From Treponema sp. (GTDB lineage: Bacteria > Spirochaetota > Spirochaetia > Treponematales > Breznakiellaceae): a stretch of 33,985 bases of DNA. Positions within the stretch are counted from its first letter, which is position 1, and every line of letters begins with the position of its first letter. The translations under genes and the position numbers were made by a program. This document shows positions 26,749 to 33,985 of this stretch, in pieces. Where the stretch lies: positions 1 to 33,985 of the forward strand of contig JAITHW010000079.1 of assembly GCA_031279815.1 (NCBI GenBank), read 5' to 3'. The notes under the pieces are model-generated. The model saw only the letters and a list, made by a program, of their open reading frames with translations, searched no databases and was not told the origin of the DNA.

Positions 26749-27591
26749 ATGGTAATGGATGAAATTTTTGAGAAGCTGCGGACCTTGCAGGATATACTCT
26801 CTCAAAAAATACGCTTGGAACATGATATCAAGGAAATTCCTAAGATTCTGACCAATCAAGAGGAAGTGTTAGCTCGGCTGAAGAAATCCTTTATTGAGAA
26901 GAATCAGGAGTATGAAAGAACCAAGTCTGAGGAAGGGGAATACCGAAACCTCCTAGTTGAAGCGGAAAGCGCCCGGGAGCGGGCTGAAAAAAACATGGAT
27001 TCCATCAGTACCCAGCGGGAATACGAGGCCCTGGACAAAGAAATTCGGGATGCCTCGGAAAAAGAACAGCTGTACCGGAAAGAGCTGCAACAGAAAGAAC
27101 GGCTTTTATCGGACTTGGATGAACAGATGAAACAGGGCGCCGCCTTAATTGAGCAGCAGGAACAGGAGTTAGCCGAGCGCCGGGCAGGTATTGAAGCGGA
27201 AGTGGCGGAAAAGAAAGCCCAGATGGAACGGCTTAAAGAACAGGAAAACGAGGTTAAGCCGGGACTAGACGACGAGGTGCTTTTTAAGTTTGAACGGATC
27301 ATCAGGAACAAGATGGGGCAGGGTATCGTTGCCATCAAGGGAGGGGTCTGTCTGGGCTGCCACATGATCCTTCCGGTGCAATTCGCCAACATGGTCCGCC
27401 TGGGGGAAGAGATCGTCTTCTGCCCCTATTGCTCCCGAATTCTCTTTCATGAAGAATCCGATCAGGGGATCGAAGATTTCTTCAATATTGAAGATGCGGG
27501 CAGTCTTTCGGACCTGGATGATATGGACGAAGAAGAGTATGATGAAGAGGAGGAAGAGGAAGAAAAGGTAAATATTGACTATGACGAATAA
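26749..27591 (+). CDS. Coiled-coil C4 zinc-ribbon protein (CdsZ/CT398-like, DUF164)
   Basis: A 280-residue cytoplasmic protein. Residues about 10-175 form a long coiled-coil hairpin rich in Glu, Lys and Gln. It is followed by a C4 zinc ribbon with Cys201, Cys204, Cys225 and Cys228 (GGVCLGCHM, VFCPYCSR). The tail after residue 232 is extremely acidic (about 45 residues, mostly Asp and Glu). Chlamydial CT398 interacts with sigma-54 and type III secretion factors, but the role in spirochaetes is unclear. AAGGGG (26736-26741) supports ATG 26749. Placed between rpoD and the RNase P RNA, with 81 and 9 bases between them. Confidence 0.87.
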   Translation: MVMDEIFEKLRTLQDILSQKIRLEHDIKEIPKILTNQEEVLARLKKSFIEKNQEYERTKSEEGEYRNLLVEAESARERAEKNMDSISTQREYEALDKEIRDASEKEQLYRKELQQKERLLSDLDEQMKQGAALIEQQEQELAERRAGIEAEVAEKKAQMERLKEQENEVKPGLDDEVLFKFERIIRNKMGQGIVAIKGGVCLGCHMILPVQFANMVRLGEEIVFCPYCSRILFHEESDQGIEDFFNIEDAGSLSDLDDMDEEEYDEEEEEEEKVNIDYDE

Positions 27592-27600
27592 GTGATTTAC

Positions 27601-27986
27601 GGCGATGCATCAGGCTGCCGCGCCGCGCCTTCGGGAGCGGTGAGGAAAGTCCGGGCTCCGCAGGGCATGATGCCGGGTAACACCCGGGCGGGAGCATCGC
27701 TCCCGACAGCAAGCGCAACAGAAAGCAAACCGCCACGCCTGCATGGTTGCAGGCCGGTAAGGGTGAAAAGGTAGGGTAAGAGCCTACCGCGGAACCGGCA
27801 ACGGTTTCGGCGCGGCAAGCCTCATCAGGAGCAAAGTCAAACAGCGGCGGAACGGCCCGTTTATGCCGCGGGTAGACTGCGTTGATCTGTTCCGTAAGGA
27901 GGGGGCCAGATAGATGGCAGCGTCGTTGATTGCCGTAACCGGTACATGAGACGACATATACAGAACCCGGCTTATGGTTCATCGCC
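27601..27986 (+). ncRNA. rnpB: RNase P RNA (bacterial class A)
   Basis: The catalytic RNA that trims tRNA 5' leaders. Conserved segments are GAGGAAAGTCCGGGCTCC near the 5' end, AACAGAAAGCAA, AGGGTGAAAAGGTAGGGTAAGAG in two overlapping parts, and AGATAGATGGCAGC with ACAGAACCCGGCTTA at the 3' end. GGCGATG (27601) pairs with CATCGCC (27980-27986) as P1, and five T follow as a terminator. It begins nine bases after the zinc-ribbon stop codon, so its promoter lies inside that gene or it is processed from the longer transcript. Ends are set by the P1 pairing and are good to a few bases. Confidence 0.95.
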
Positions 27987-28026
27987 TTTTTCTCGATATT
28001 ACGAAGAACTTTAGGTCTTACCCCCT

Positions 28027-28055
28027 TTGACTTTTTATTATAAAATGGTTATACC
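28027..28055 (+). promoter_or_regulatory. Candidate promoter of the TPR-mreBCD-mrdA-rodA cluster
   Basis: TTGACT (28027-28032), a 17-base spacer and TATACC (28050-28055, four of six). A start of transcription near 28062 would leave only about five bases before the ATG at 28067. Confidence 0.5.
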
Positions 28056-28066
28056 TTAATAAAATT

Positions 28067-29089
28067 ATGACGAATACCTATTCTCGGTCTGGGTATGGGG
28101 TACAGCTTCATTGGAAACAGACCTTTTATACAGCCCTCTTGGCTGTCTTTATAGTGATCATCACATCCCTCTTGCTGGTCTTTTCTAAAGACTGGAAAAA
28201 CAAGTTAGGCAATGAAAAGCAGGAATTGGTTCAGCTTTGGGAGGATGGGGCATACGATAAAGCCTTCTTTATGAGCGAAGAAATGCTTGCCCATAAACCT
28301 ATGGATCACTTTCTTTTAACGGTCCGGGGGTTTTCCGCGTATCAGCTTGCCATTGCGCAGATCAACAATTATGATACCCAGACTTACATCGATGCTTGTA
28401 TCTGGTCCCTCCGCAAAGCCCTTTTGATCAAACATAGTCCTGAAGACGGGCGTATTCAGTACGTCTTAGGGAAGGCGTATTACTACAAGGGCTTTGGTTA
28501 TGCGGATTTGGCGGTGAAATTTCTTGAGGAGGCAAAACAAGCGGCCTATCATGCCTCGGATATCCCTGAATATTTAGGATTGGCTTATGCGGCGTTGCAT
28601 GATTATCGAGGCAGTGTGGCTTCTTTTACCCTAGCCTTGAACCCCCTGGACATTGAACAGGAGGGAAATGAACCCTATGGCGGGAACAGGAAGGGCCTGG
28701 AAACCGGCGCTTTTGATGGCCCGGAGGATATGACGTATCCCTCGGATCTCTTGTTTCTCGCCATTGCCCGCTCCTATATAGAACTTGAAGAACTGGAGGC
28801 GGCCCATGCCTATCTTATACGCTGCGTGGAGACTTCCAAAGATTCCAAGCGGATTATGGCTGCCCGCTTGTTGGTAGGTGAAATCCTGAGAAAACGGGGA
28901 GATATCCGGGGGGCGGAACAGCAGTATACGGCTATTCTTGCCGAGGGCGGTGAAAACGCGGAAGCCCATTATCAATTAGGTGAACTCTATGCAGTAAATA
29001 ATGATCCGACCCGGGCGCGGGCCGAATGGCGGAAAGCGGTACGAATGGACCCGGCCCATAGGCAGGCCCGACTGCGGCTTAATATGTAA
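28067..29089 (+). CDS. TPR-repeat membrane protein upstream of mreB
   Basis: A 340-residue protein with an N-terminal membrane helix (about 18-41) and TPR-like repeats over the rest, visible around 115-165, 165-200, 240-275 and 290-335 (the last YQLGELYAVNNDPTRARAEW-like, followed by KAVRMDP). The orientation (short basic N-terminus, one helix) predicts an extracytoplasmic TPR domain that could scaffold cell-wall proteins. Position directly before mreB (29-base gap) suggests a role with the elongasome, but no function is established here. No Shine-Dalgarno is seen before the ATG. Confidence 0.8.
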   Translation: MTNTYSRSGYGVQLHWKQTFYTALLAVFIVIITSLLLVFSKDWKNKLGNEKQELVQLWEDGAYDKAFFMSEEMLAHKPMDHFLLTVRGFSAYQLAIAQINNYDTQTYIDACIWSLRKALLIKHSPEDGRIQYVLGKAYYYKGFGYADLAVKFLEEAKQAAYHASDIPEYLGLAYAALHDYRGSVASFTLALNPLDIEQEGNEPYGGNRKGLETGAFDGPEDMTYPSDLLFLAIARSYIELEELEAAHAYLIRCVETSKDSKRIMAARLLVGEILRKRGDIRGAEQQYTAILAEGGENAEAHYQLGELYAVNNDPTRARAEWRKAVRMDPAHRQARLRLNM

Positions 29090-29118
29090 GGGCAAGAAAA
29101 TGAAGAAACGGAGGGAAT

Positions 29119-30153
29119 ATGTTTGGGAATAATTCGTCAGATATCGGCATTGATTTGGGAACTTGTAATACCCTTGTTTATATACAAGGCAAAGGTATTG
29201 TTTTAAATGAGCCTTCGGTAGTAGCGGTGGAGCGGGGTACAAAGCGGGTGGTGGCCGTGGGAAGCGACGCGAAACGGATGCTGTGGAAGACTCCGGGAAA
29301 TATCATCGCCATTAGGCCCATGCGGGACGGGGTTATCGCGGATCTGGAATCCTGTGAAAAAATGATCCGGTTTTTCATCTCCAAAGTCCTTCCCCGAGGC
29401 CCTTTTCGGGTCGTAAAGCCCAGAATGGTCATCGGGATTCCCTCGTGTATCACCGAGGTAGAACGCCGGGCGGTGGAGGAAAGCGCCTATAAAGCGGGGG
29501 CCCGGGAAGTGATCGTGATCGAGGAGAGTCTTGCCGCGGCTATTGGGGCGGATATCTCCATCTTCGAGCCTATGGGACACATGGTCTGCGACATTGGGGG
29601 AGGGACCACTGAAGTTTCGGTTATTTCCCTGGGAGGTATGGTGGTAACTAACGCCATACGGCTTGGGGGGGATGAATTTGATGAAGCCATCATCAAGCAG
29701 GTGCGGAGCGTCCACAACCTGATCATCGGCGAGCAGACCGCGGAGAGGCTTAAAATCGAAATCGGGAATGCCGCGCCGGACAAAACCATTGAAAAAGTGG
29801 AGATCAAGGGAACCGACGCTATCACCGGGCTGCCCCGGAGGCTGGAGATTGATTCTGTTGAAGTCCGGGAAGCCCTCAAGGATCCGATAAACCAAATCAT
29901 CGAAGTGATTAAAGCTACCCTGGGACAAACCCCCGCGGAATTAGCCGCGGATATTGTGGAACGGGGGATTGTTATGACCGGCGGGGGGTCCCTTCTCAAA
30001 GGGCTGCACAAGCTGGTTTCCAAAGAAACCGGCGTACCGGTTATTATTGCGGAAAACCCTCTTGATTGTGTTGCCTTGGGTGCGGGCAAATACTTTGAAT
30101 TCGCTCGGGATTTCGATAATAACCGCGCTATTTATGACAGTTTGAATAACTAG
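29119..30153 (+). CDS. mreB: Rod-shape determining protein MreB
   Basis: An actin-like ATPase that forms filaments under the membrane and steers lateral wall synthesis. The 344-residue length is standard. [13 protein letters not shown] is phosphate loop 1 (Cys where many have Ala), [14 protein letters not shown] phosphate loop 2, and [11 protein letters not shown] the adenosine site. [16 protein letters not shown] and [10 protein letters not shown] are further family blocks. GGAGG about six bases before the ATG. The stop is followed ten bases later by mreC. Confidence 0.97.
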   Translation: MFGNNSSDIGIDLGTCNTLVYIQGKGIVLNEPSVVAVERGTKRVVAVGSDAKRMLWKTPGNIIAIRPMRDGVIADLESCEKMIRFFISKVLPRGPFRVVKPRMVIGIPSCITEVERRAVEESAYKAGAREVIVIEESLAAAIGADISIFEPMGHMVCDIGGGTTEVSVISLGGMVVTNAIRLGGDEFDEAIIKQVRSVHNLIIGEQTAERLKIEIGNAAPDKTIEKVEIKGTDAITGLPRRLEIDSVEVREALKDPINQIIEVIKATLGQTPAELAADIVERGIVMTGGGSLLKGLHKLVSKETGVPVIIAENPLDCVALGAGKYFEFARDFDNNRAIYDSLNN

Positions 30154-30163
30154 GATACCGGGG

Positions 30164-31078
30164 ATGGATGAGGGTAAAAAACAGAAAGGGCATGTTATTG
30201 CAGATGTGTATGTTTTTGTGGTTCTCACCCTGGTTTCTTTTCTGGTGCTGTATTTTTCAAACAGCAGTTTCATTATAAATTTCAAGGACCTGGGTTTATC
30301 CTTCTTTTTCGGTTTTCGGAACGGGCTTTATGAGGTTACCTCTTTTGTATCCAGAACCGTTCTTTCGGTACAGGAACTCGCCAAATTGCGGCGGGAATAT
30401 GCGGAATTGACCGAGCGAATAGCTAAGTATGAAAAGGATGAGCGGACTACCGCGGAGATTCGGCAGGAAAACCGGAGGCTCCGGGAACAGCTTGGATTTG
30501 CGGAACGCCTTGAATATGTATCTATTGCGGCGGAGATTATCGGGCGGGATCCGGATAACCTGTTCTCCGCTTTTGCCATCAACAAGGGAAAACAAGCGGG
30601 AATTGCGAACGATATGCCGGTGATTGCCTATCAGAACGGCGTTCAGGGACTGGTAGGCAAGGTAATCCAAACCGGGCAGTTTGAAAGTTTGGTCATGCCT
30701 ATCTATGACGGGAGTTCCTATATTCCCGCCAGGCTCTCGGAATTGCGCTATGAGGGAATCGTGGAGGGCCAGGGAAGTCCTGAATCTCCTCTGCTTATGC
30801 GGTTTATCCAGAAACGGGCCAGAGATGAGATTAGTTATGGGGATATTGTTATTACCAGCGGTATAGGAGGGCGGACCGGGGTGTATGCTCCGGGGATCAA
30901 CGTAGGCCGGGTGAGCAAGGTATTATATCAGGAAAACGAAATTTCTATGGAACTCGAATTGGAAAGCGTTATTGATTTTTCCCGGCTTGAACATGTGTTT
31001 GTCATCGATGCCCATCAGTTGAGGTACGAGACGGTCCAAGAGGATACTGAAGCAGCGGTAGAAAAACAGGATGGCTAA
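30164..31078 (+). CDS. mreC: Rod-shape determining protein MreC
   Basis: A bitopic membrane protein of 304 residues linking MreB to PBP2 and RodA. The TM helix is at about 11-33 and the dimerising coiled coil at 66-112. The two-barrel periplasmic domain follows, with GRDPDNLFSAFAINKG, NGVQGLVGKV, RLSELRYEGIV and GDIVITSGIGG. The ribosome site is weak (GGGG). It overlaps mreD by eight bases, so translation is probably coupled. Confidence 0.94.
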   Translation: MDEGKKQKGHVIADVYVFVVLTLVSFLVLYFSNSSFIINFKDLGLSFFFGFRNGLYEVTSFVSRTVLSVQELAKLRREYAELTERIAKYEKDERTTAEIRQENRRLREQLGFAERLEYVSIAAEIIGRDPDNLFSAFAINKGKQAGIANDMPVIAYQNGVQGLVGKVIQTGQFESLVMPIYDGSSYIPARLSELRYEGIVEGQGSPESPLLMRFIQKRARDEISYGDIVITSGIGGRTGVYAPGINVGRVSKVLYQENEISMELELESVIDFSRLEHVFVIDAHQLRYETVQEDTEAAVEKQDG

Positions 31079-31574
31079 GAATGTGTTGTGGGCGACTTTT
31101 TTTGCTCTCTTAGCGGCTATGCTGCAATCAACCCTTCTTTCCCGGTTGGCGGTGTATCATGCGGTCCCGGATCTGGCCCTGGGAATCATTGTGTTTATGG
31201 CCTATAATAACGGGACCATGACCGGACAGTTGAGCGGCTTTTTTTCCGGACTTATGCTGGACTTCTTATCCGCCTCTCCTTTGGGGCTTAATATGCTTAT
31301 CCGTACTTTGATTGGCGCTCTGGCGGGTCTTATGAAGGGGTCTTTCTTTTTGGATACCATTTTTTTGCCCATGTTCCTCTGCGCCGGGGCTACGGGCATC
31401 AAAGCCCTGCTCCTGTCCGGGCTTCATTTCCTGTTCACATCAGGAGTGCCGGGATACACCTTGGATACCCCCATGTTTTGGGTTGAAATCCTATTCAATA
31501 CTGTTTCGGCCCCTTTTTTATTTGCCTTTCTTAAACTGTTCAAATCACTGCTTATTAAAGGGAGGAATATCTGA
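31071..31574 (+). CDS. mreD: Rod-shape determining protein MreD
   Basis: A 167-residue integral membrane protein of the elongasome with about five hydrophobic segments; sequence conservation in this family is low. The FFSGLMLDFLSASPLGLNML block (phrased as two adjoining parts, FFSGLMLDF and SPLGLNML) is typical, and the position between mreC and mrdA settles the call. It overlaps both neighbours (eight bases with mreC, one base with mrdA as TGATG). Confidence 0.93.
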   Translation: MAKNVLWATFFALLAAMLQSTLLSRLAVYHAVPDLALGIIVFMAYNNGTMTGQLSGFFSGLMLDFLSASPLGLNMLIRTLIGALAGLMKGSFFLDTIFLPMFLCAGATGIKALLLSGLHFLFTSGVPGYTLDTPMFWVEILFNTVSAPFLFAFLKLFKSLLIKGRNI

Positions 31575-33451
31575 TGCCCCCGCCTGTGTTTCAAGAGTCT
31601 ACAGGAGATCCCCGGCCTATAGGACGGATCAAAATTTTAATGGTCGTTTCCATCGTTATTTTCGTTATCTACACCGTAAAGTTGTTCAGTATGCAGATCC
31701 TCAGCGGTGAAACCTACCGTTCCCGGGCGCAGAATATATCCCGGCGGGTTACGGTTATTCCCGCACAGCGGGGAGAGATCTACGACCGTACCTTTACGCA
31801 GCCTTTGGTACTCAATACCGATTCTTTTGCGGTAAGCATTACCCCCGCGGAAGTACCCGAAGGGAGCATATCGGAACTTATCGAGCAGGTGGCCGCTATT
31901 CTCCAGGTTAATCGGGATGTGATTGACCGGAAAATACCGGTCCAGTATTATTCGCTCTACCAGCAGGTGGAAATAGCGGCGAACGTCCCTTTTGCCACTA
32001 TCGCCGCTCTTGCGGAGCGGAAAGACGCTCTGCCCGGAGTGTCTTGGCAGTCCAAACCCCTGCGGAACTATGTTGATCCCGGCAGCCTCTCCCATGTCCT
32101 GGGGTATGTGGGGAATATCACCCAGGATGAGCTGATCCGCCTGTTCAACCAGAATTACCGCATGGGGGATATTATCGGCAAAGCCGGCATAGAACGGCAA
32201 TACGACGAACTGCTCCGGGGCAGGGAAGGCAGGGAAATTCGGATCGTTGATGTGAGGGGAAGACGGGTATCCGGCGAGGGGACCATTCGAGAGCCGCCTA
32301 TGATGGGCAAAAATCTGGTCCTTACCATAGACCGGTCCATACAGACCTTGGTGGAAAAGGCCCTGGGGAAACGGATCGGCGCGGCCGTGGTCTTGCGTCC
32401 TACTACCGGCGAGATTCTCGCTATGGTCTCGTATCCTTATTATGATCCCAACCTCTTTAACCGCTCGGATATGAGCGTCCAATATCAGGCGCTGATCAAT
32501 GATCCGAACAAGCCGTTTCTCAACCGGACCATCCAATCAAACTATCCTCCGGCGTCTACCTTTAAAATTGTAATGACCACCGGTATCCTCACGGAAAACG
32601 CCTTTCCGCCGGATAAGGTGGTGGAATGTCCCGGAGAAATAACCTACGGGGACAGGCTCTGGCGCTGTCATATCCGCAGGCCGGGTCACGGGTGGCTTAA
32701 TTTATCCCAGGCTATGGCTCAATCCTGCGATATCTATTACTGGGCCGTGGGACGGGACAACCTGGGGGTTGAGCGGATTGTGTCATACGCCAGGGATTAC
32801 GGGTTTGGAGAGCTTACCAATATTGACCTTCCCGGAGAGATTGCAGGCTTTATTCCCACGCCTCAATGGAAGGATAGGCGCTTCCATGAGCGGTGGCAGG
32901 GAGGAGACACTATGAACATATCCATAGGTCAGGGGTATACTTTGGTTACGCCCCTCCAGATGGCGAACATGGTTGCCATGACTGTGAATAACGGGCTTAT
33001 CTACGAGCCCCATCTCCTTAAAGAAGTACGAAATCCGCTGACCGGCGAGATAGAAAGCGCCGTTACCCCGCAAATACTCCATAAAAGCGATATAAACCCC
33101 GGTATTTTCAGGGCCGTGCGCCGGGATATGAGGGGGGTTATCTCCGAGGGGACAGCCCGGTTTCCGGTAAATATCAAGCCTGTCGAGATTGCGGGAAAAA
33201 CCGGTACCGGCGAAGTGGGGTTTCATAACCGGTGGCATTCCTGGTTTGCCGCGTTTGCTCCGTATGAAACGGCCAATCCTGAAGAGCGGGTTGTGCTTTC
33301 TATTATTGTGGAAGCGGTTAATAATTGGGAATGGTGGGCGCCCTATGCATCGGCGATTATCTTTCAAGGGATATTTGCCAATCAAACCTATGAAGAGGCG
33401 CTGGCGACCTTGGGGGTCCAGTATCAGCCTGTTCAGGGACGGAGGGAATAG
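31574..33451 (+). CDS. mrdA: Penicillin-binding protein 2 (elongasome transpeptidase)
   Basis: A class B penicillin-binding protein of 625 residues that crosslinks peptidoglycan during side-wall growth, paired with the RodA glycosyltransferase. An N-terminal TM helix (about 17-37) is followed by the pedestal domain with RGEIYDR and NYVDPGSLSHVLGYVG. The transpeptidase motifs are STFK (Ser328, Lys331), SCD (Ser384-Asp386, the SxD form usual in PBP2) and KTG (542-544). The start overlaps the mreD stop. rodA follows two bases after the stop. Confidence 0.96.
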   Translation: MPPPVFQESTGDPRPIGRIKILMVVSIVIFVIYTVKLFSMQILSGETYRSRAQNISRRVTVIPAQRGEIYDRTFTQPLVLNTDSFAVSITPAEVPEGSISELIEQVAAILQVNRDVIDRKIPVQYYSLYQQVEIAANVPFATIAALAERKDALPGVSWQSKPLRNYVDPGSLSHVLGYVGNITQDELIRLFNQNYRMGDIIGKAGIERQYDELLRGREGREIRIVDVRGRRVSGEGTIREPPMMGKNLVLTIDRSIQTLVEKALGKRIGAAVVLRPTTGEILAMVSYPYYDPNLFNRSDMSVQYQALINDPNKPFLNRTIQSNYPPASTFKIVMTTGILTENAFPPDKVVECPGEITYGDRLWRCHIRRPGHGWLNLSQAMAQSCDIYYWAVGRDNLGVERIVSYARDYGFGELTNIDLPGEIAGFIPTPQWKDRRFHERWQGGDTMNISIGQGYTLVTPLQMANMVAMTVNNGLIYEPHLLKEVRNPLTGEIESAVTPQILHKSDINPGIFRAVRRDMRGVISEGTARFPVNIKPVEIAGKTGTGEVGFHNRWHSWFAAFAPYETANPEERVVLSIIVEAVNNWEWWAPYASAIIFQGIFANQTYEEALATLGVQYQPVQGRRE

Positions 33452-33453
33452 GA

Positions 33454-33985
33454 ATGAAAATACAAGACATTTTGGGCATTGATTTTCTCCTGCTTCTGGC
33501 ATCCATTAGTCTGACCATATTCGGGGTCCTCTTTATCTATTCTTCCGGCATAACCTCTGGAGGGGTATCCATTTCCACCGAATACGTACGGCAGATAGTG
33601 TGGGGCGTCGGCGGTCTCATCTTTGCCATGATTCTATCCATGATCAATTACCGCCGGTTTAAGAACCCTTCCCTGTATCTCTATATGGGAACCCTGATAT
33701 TGCTGGTATACACCTATAAATTCGGACGGGAAGTCAACGGCGCCAAAGCATGGATAGGTATCGGCGGCTTCGGTATCCAGGTATCGGAATTCGCCAAGAT
33801 CACCACGATTCTCTTTCTTGCCCGGTATCTGGATAATTCCAAACGAAAAGTAGCGTCGTTCCTGCGGTTTCTGATCTCCTGTATTATTGTGTTCGTCCCT
33901 ATGGTGCTTATCCTGATTCAGCCGGATTTCGGGACCTCCCTGGTATTCATTCCCATACTCCTGGTGATGACCTTTATCGCCGGAG
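33454..33985 (+). CDS. rodA: Rod-shape determining protein RodA (SEDS glycosyltransferase), cut by window end
   Basis: The peptidoglycan polymerase of the elongasome. 177 codons are visible from ATG 33454 (GGAGGG at 33441-33446); the frame is still open at the window end. At least four membrane helices are seen. SEDS motifs include IYSSG, NGAKAWIGIGGF, SEFAKI and QPDFGTSLVF. The usual QPSE reads QVSE here. A full-length protein should be near 370-430 residues, so rather less than half is present. Confidence 0.94.
   Translation, partial: MKIQDILGIDFLLLLASISLTIFGVLFIYSSGITSGGVSISTEYVRQIVWGVGGLIFAMILSMINYRRFKNPSLYLYMGTLILLVYTYKFGREVNGAKAWIGIGGFGIQVSEFAKITTILFLARYLDNSKRKVASFLRFLISCIIVFVPMVLILIQPDFGTSLVFIPILLVMTFIAG

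Noticed and set aside
27482-27982. 166-codon - strand frame opposite RNase P RNA and the end of the zinc-ribbon gene
   Set aside because: The region is explained by the structured RNA and a conserved CDS; composition is typical of a shadow.
31637-32536. 299-codon - strand frame opposite mrdA
   Set aside because: An antisense shadow of a conserved PBP2 gene without a ribosome site or family motif.

Overview
The window reads as a chromosomal stretch of a spirochaete, most likely a Treponema of roughly 50% GC such as the termite-gut lineage. That is inferred from gene order and protein character; no database was consulted. Almost every gene is on the + strand; only metA is clearly on the - strand.

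Layout. 1-105 is the 3' part of a 5S rRNA, followed by metA on the - strand and a membrane chemotaxis receptor on the + strand. A repeat-built terminator and an unusual leader (AT-rich palindrome, promoter, strong hairpin) then precede a carbon-metabolism cluster at 3.5-13.3 kb: Ldh2-family dehydrogenase, malic enzyme, glpK, glpF, rubrerythrin, an 18-bp terminator, then dhaK, dhaL, dhaM, HPr and enzyme I. Glycerol would enter through GlpF and be phosphorylated by GlpK. Dihydroxyacetone would be phosphorylated by DhaK/DhaL with phosphate passed from PEP through EI, HPr and DhaM, all encoded side by side. No glycerol dehydrogenase or glycerol-3-phosphate dehydrogenase is present in the window.

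13.3-17.6 kb is an accessory-looking patch: about 730 bases with no convincing gene, a complete TRAP transporter operon (DctP, DctQ, DctM) behind a near-consensus promoter, and a frameshifted remnant of a zinc-type alcohol dehydrogenase. A 22-base near-identical direct repeat lies on both sides of this block. 17.6-20.3 kb holds a DJ-1/PfpI protein, an M15-type peptidase, a small XRE regulator and a gene-poor stretch.

From 20.3 kb the content is core. It begins with tRNA-Thr(TGT) and tRNA-Tyr(GTA), then a tight run of a YkgJ-family protein, a metallo-beta-lactamase-fold hydrolase, mltG, dnaG, rpoD, a CdsZ-like zinc-ribbon coiled-coil protein and the RNase P RNA. A TPR membrane protein then leads into the elongasome cluster mreB, mreC, mreD, mrdA (PBP2) and rodA, the last cut by the window end.

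Nothing here is a clearly new defence or mobile system. The most interesting items are the self-contained dihydroxyacetone phosphorelay with altered regulatory and active-site residues, the structured leader in front of the cluster, the decayed dehydrogenase with flanking repeats, and the dispersed ATCCGTG-type repeat.
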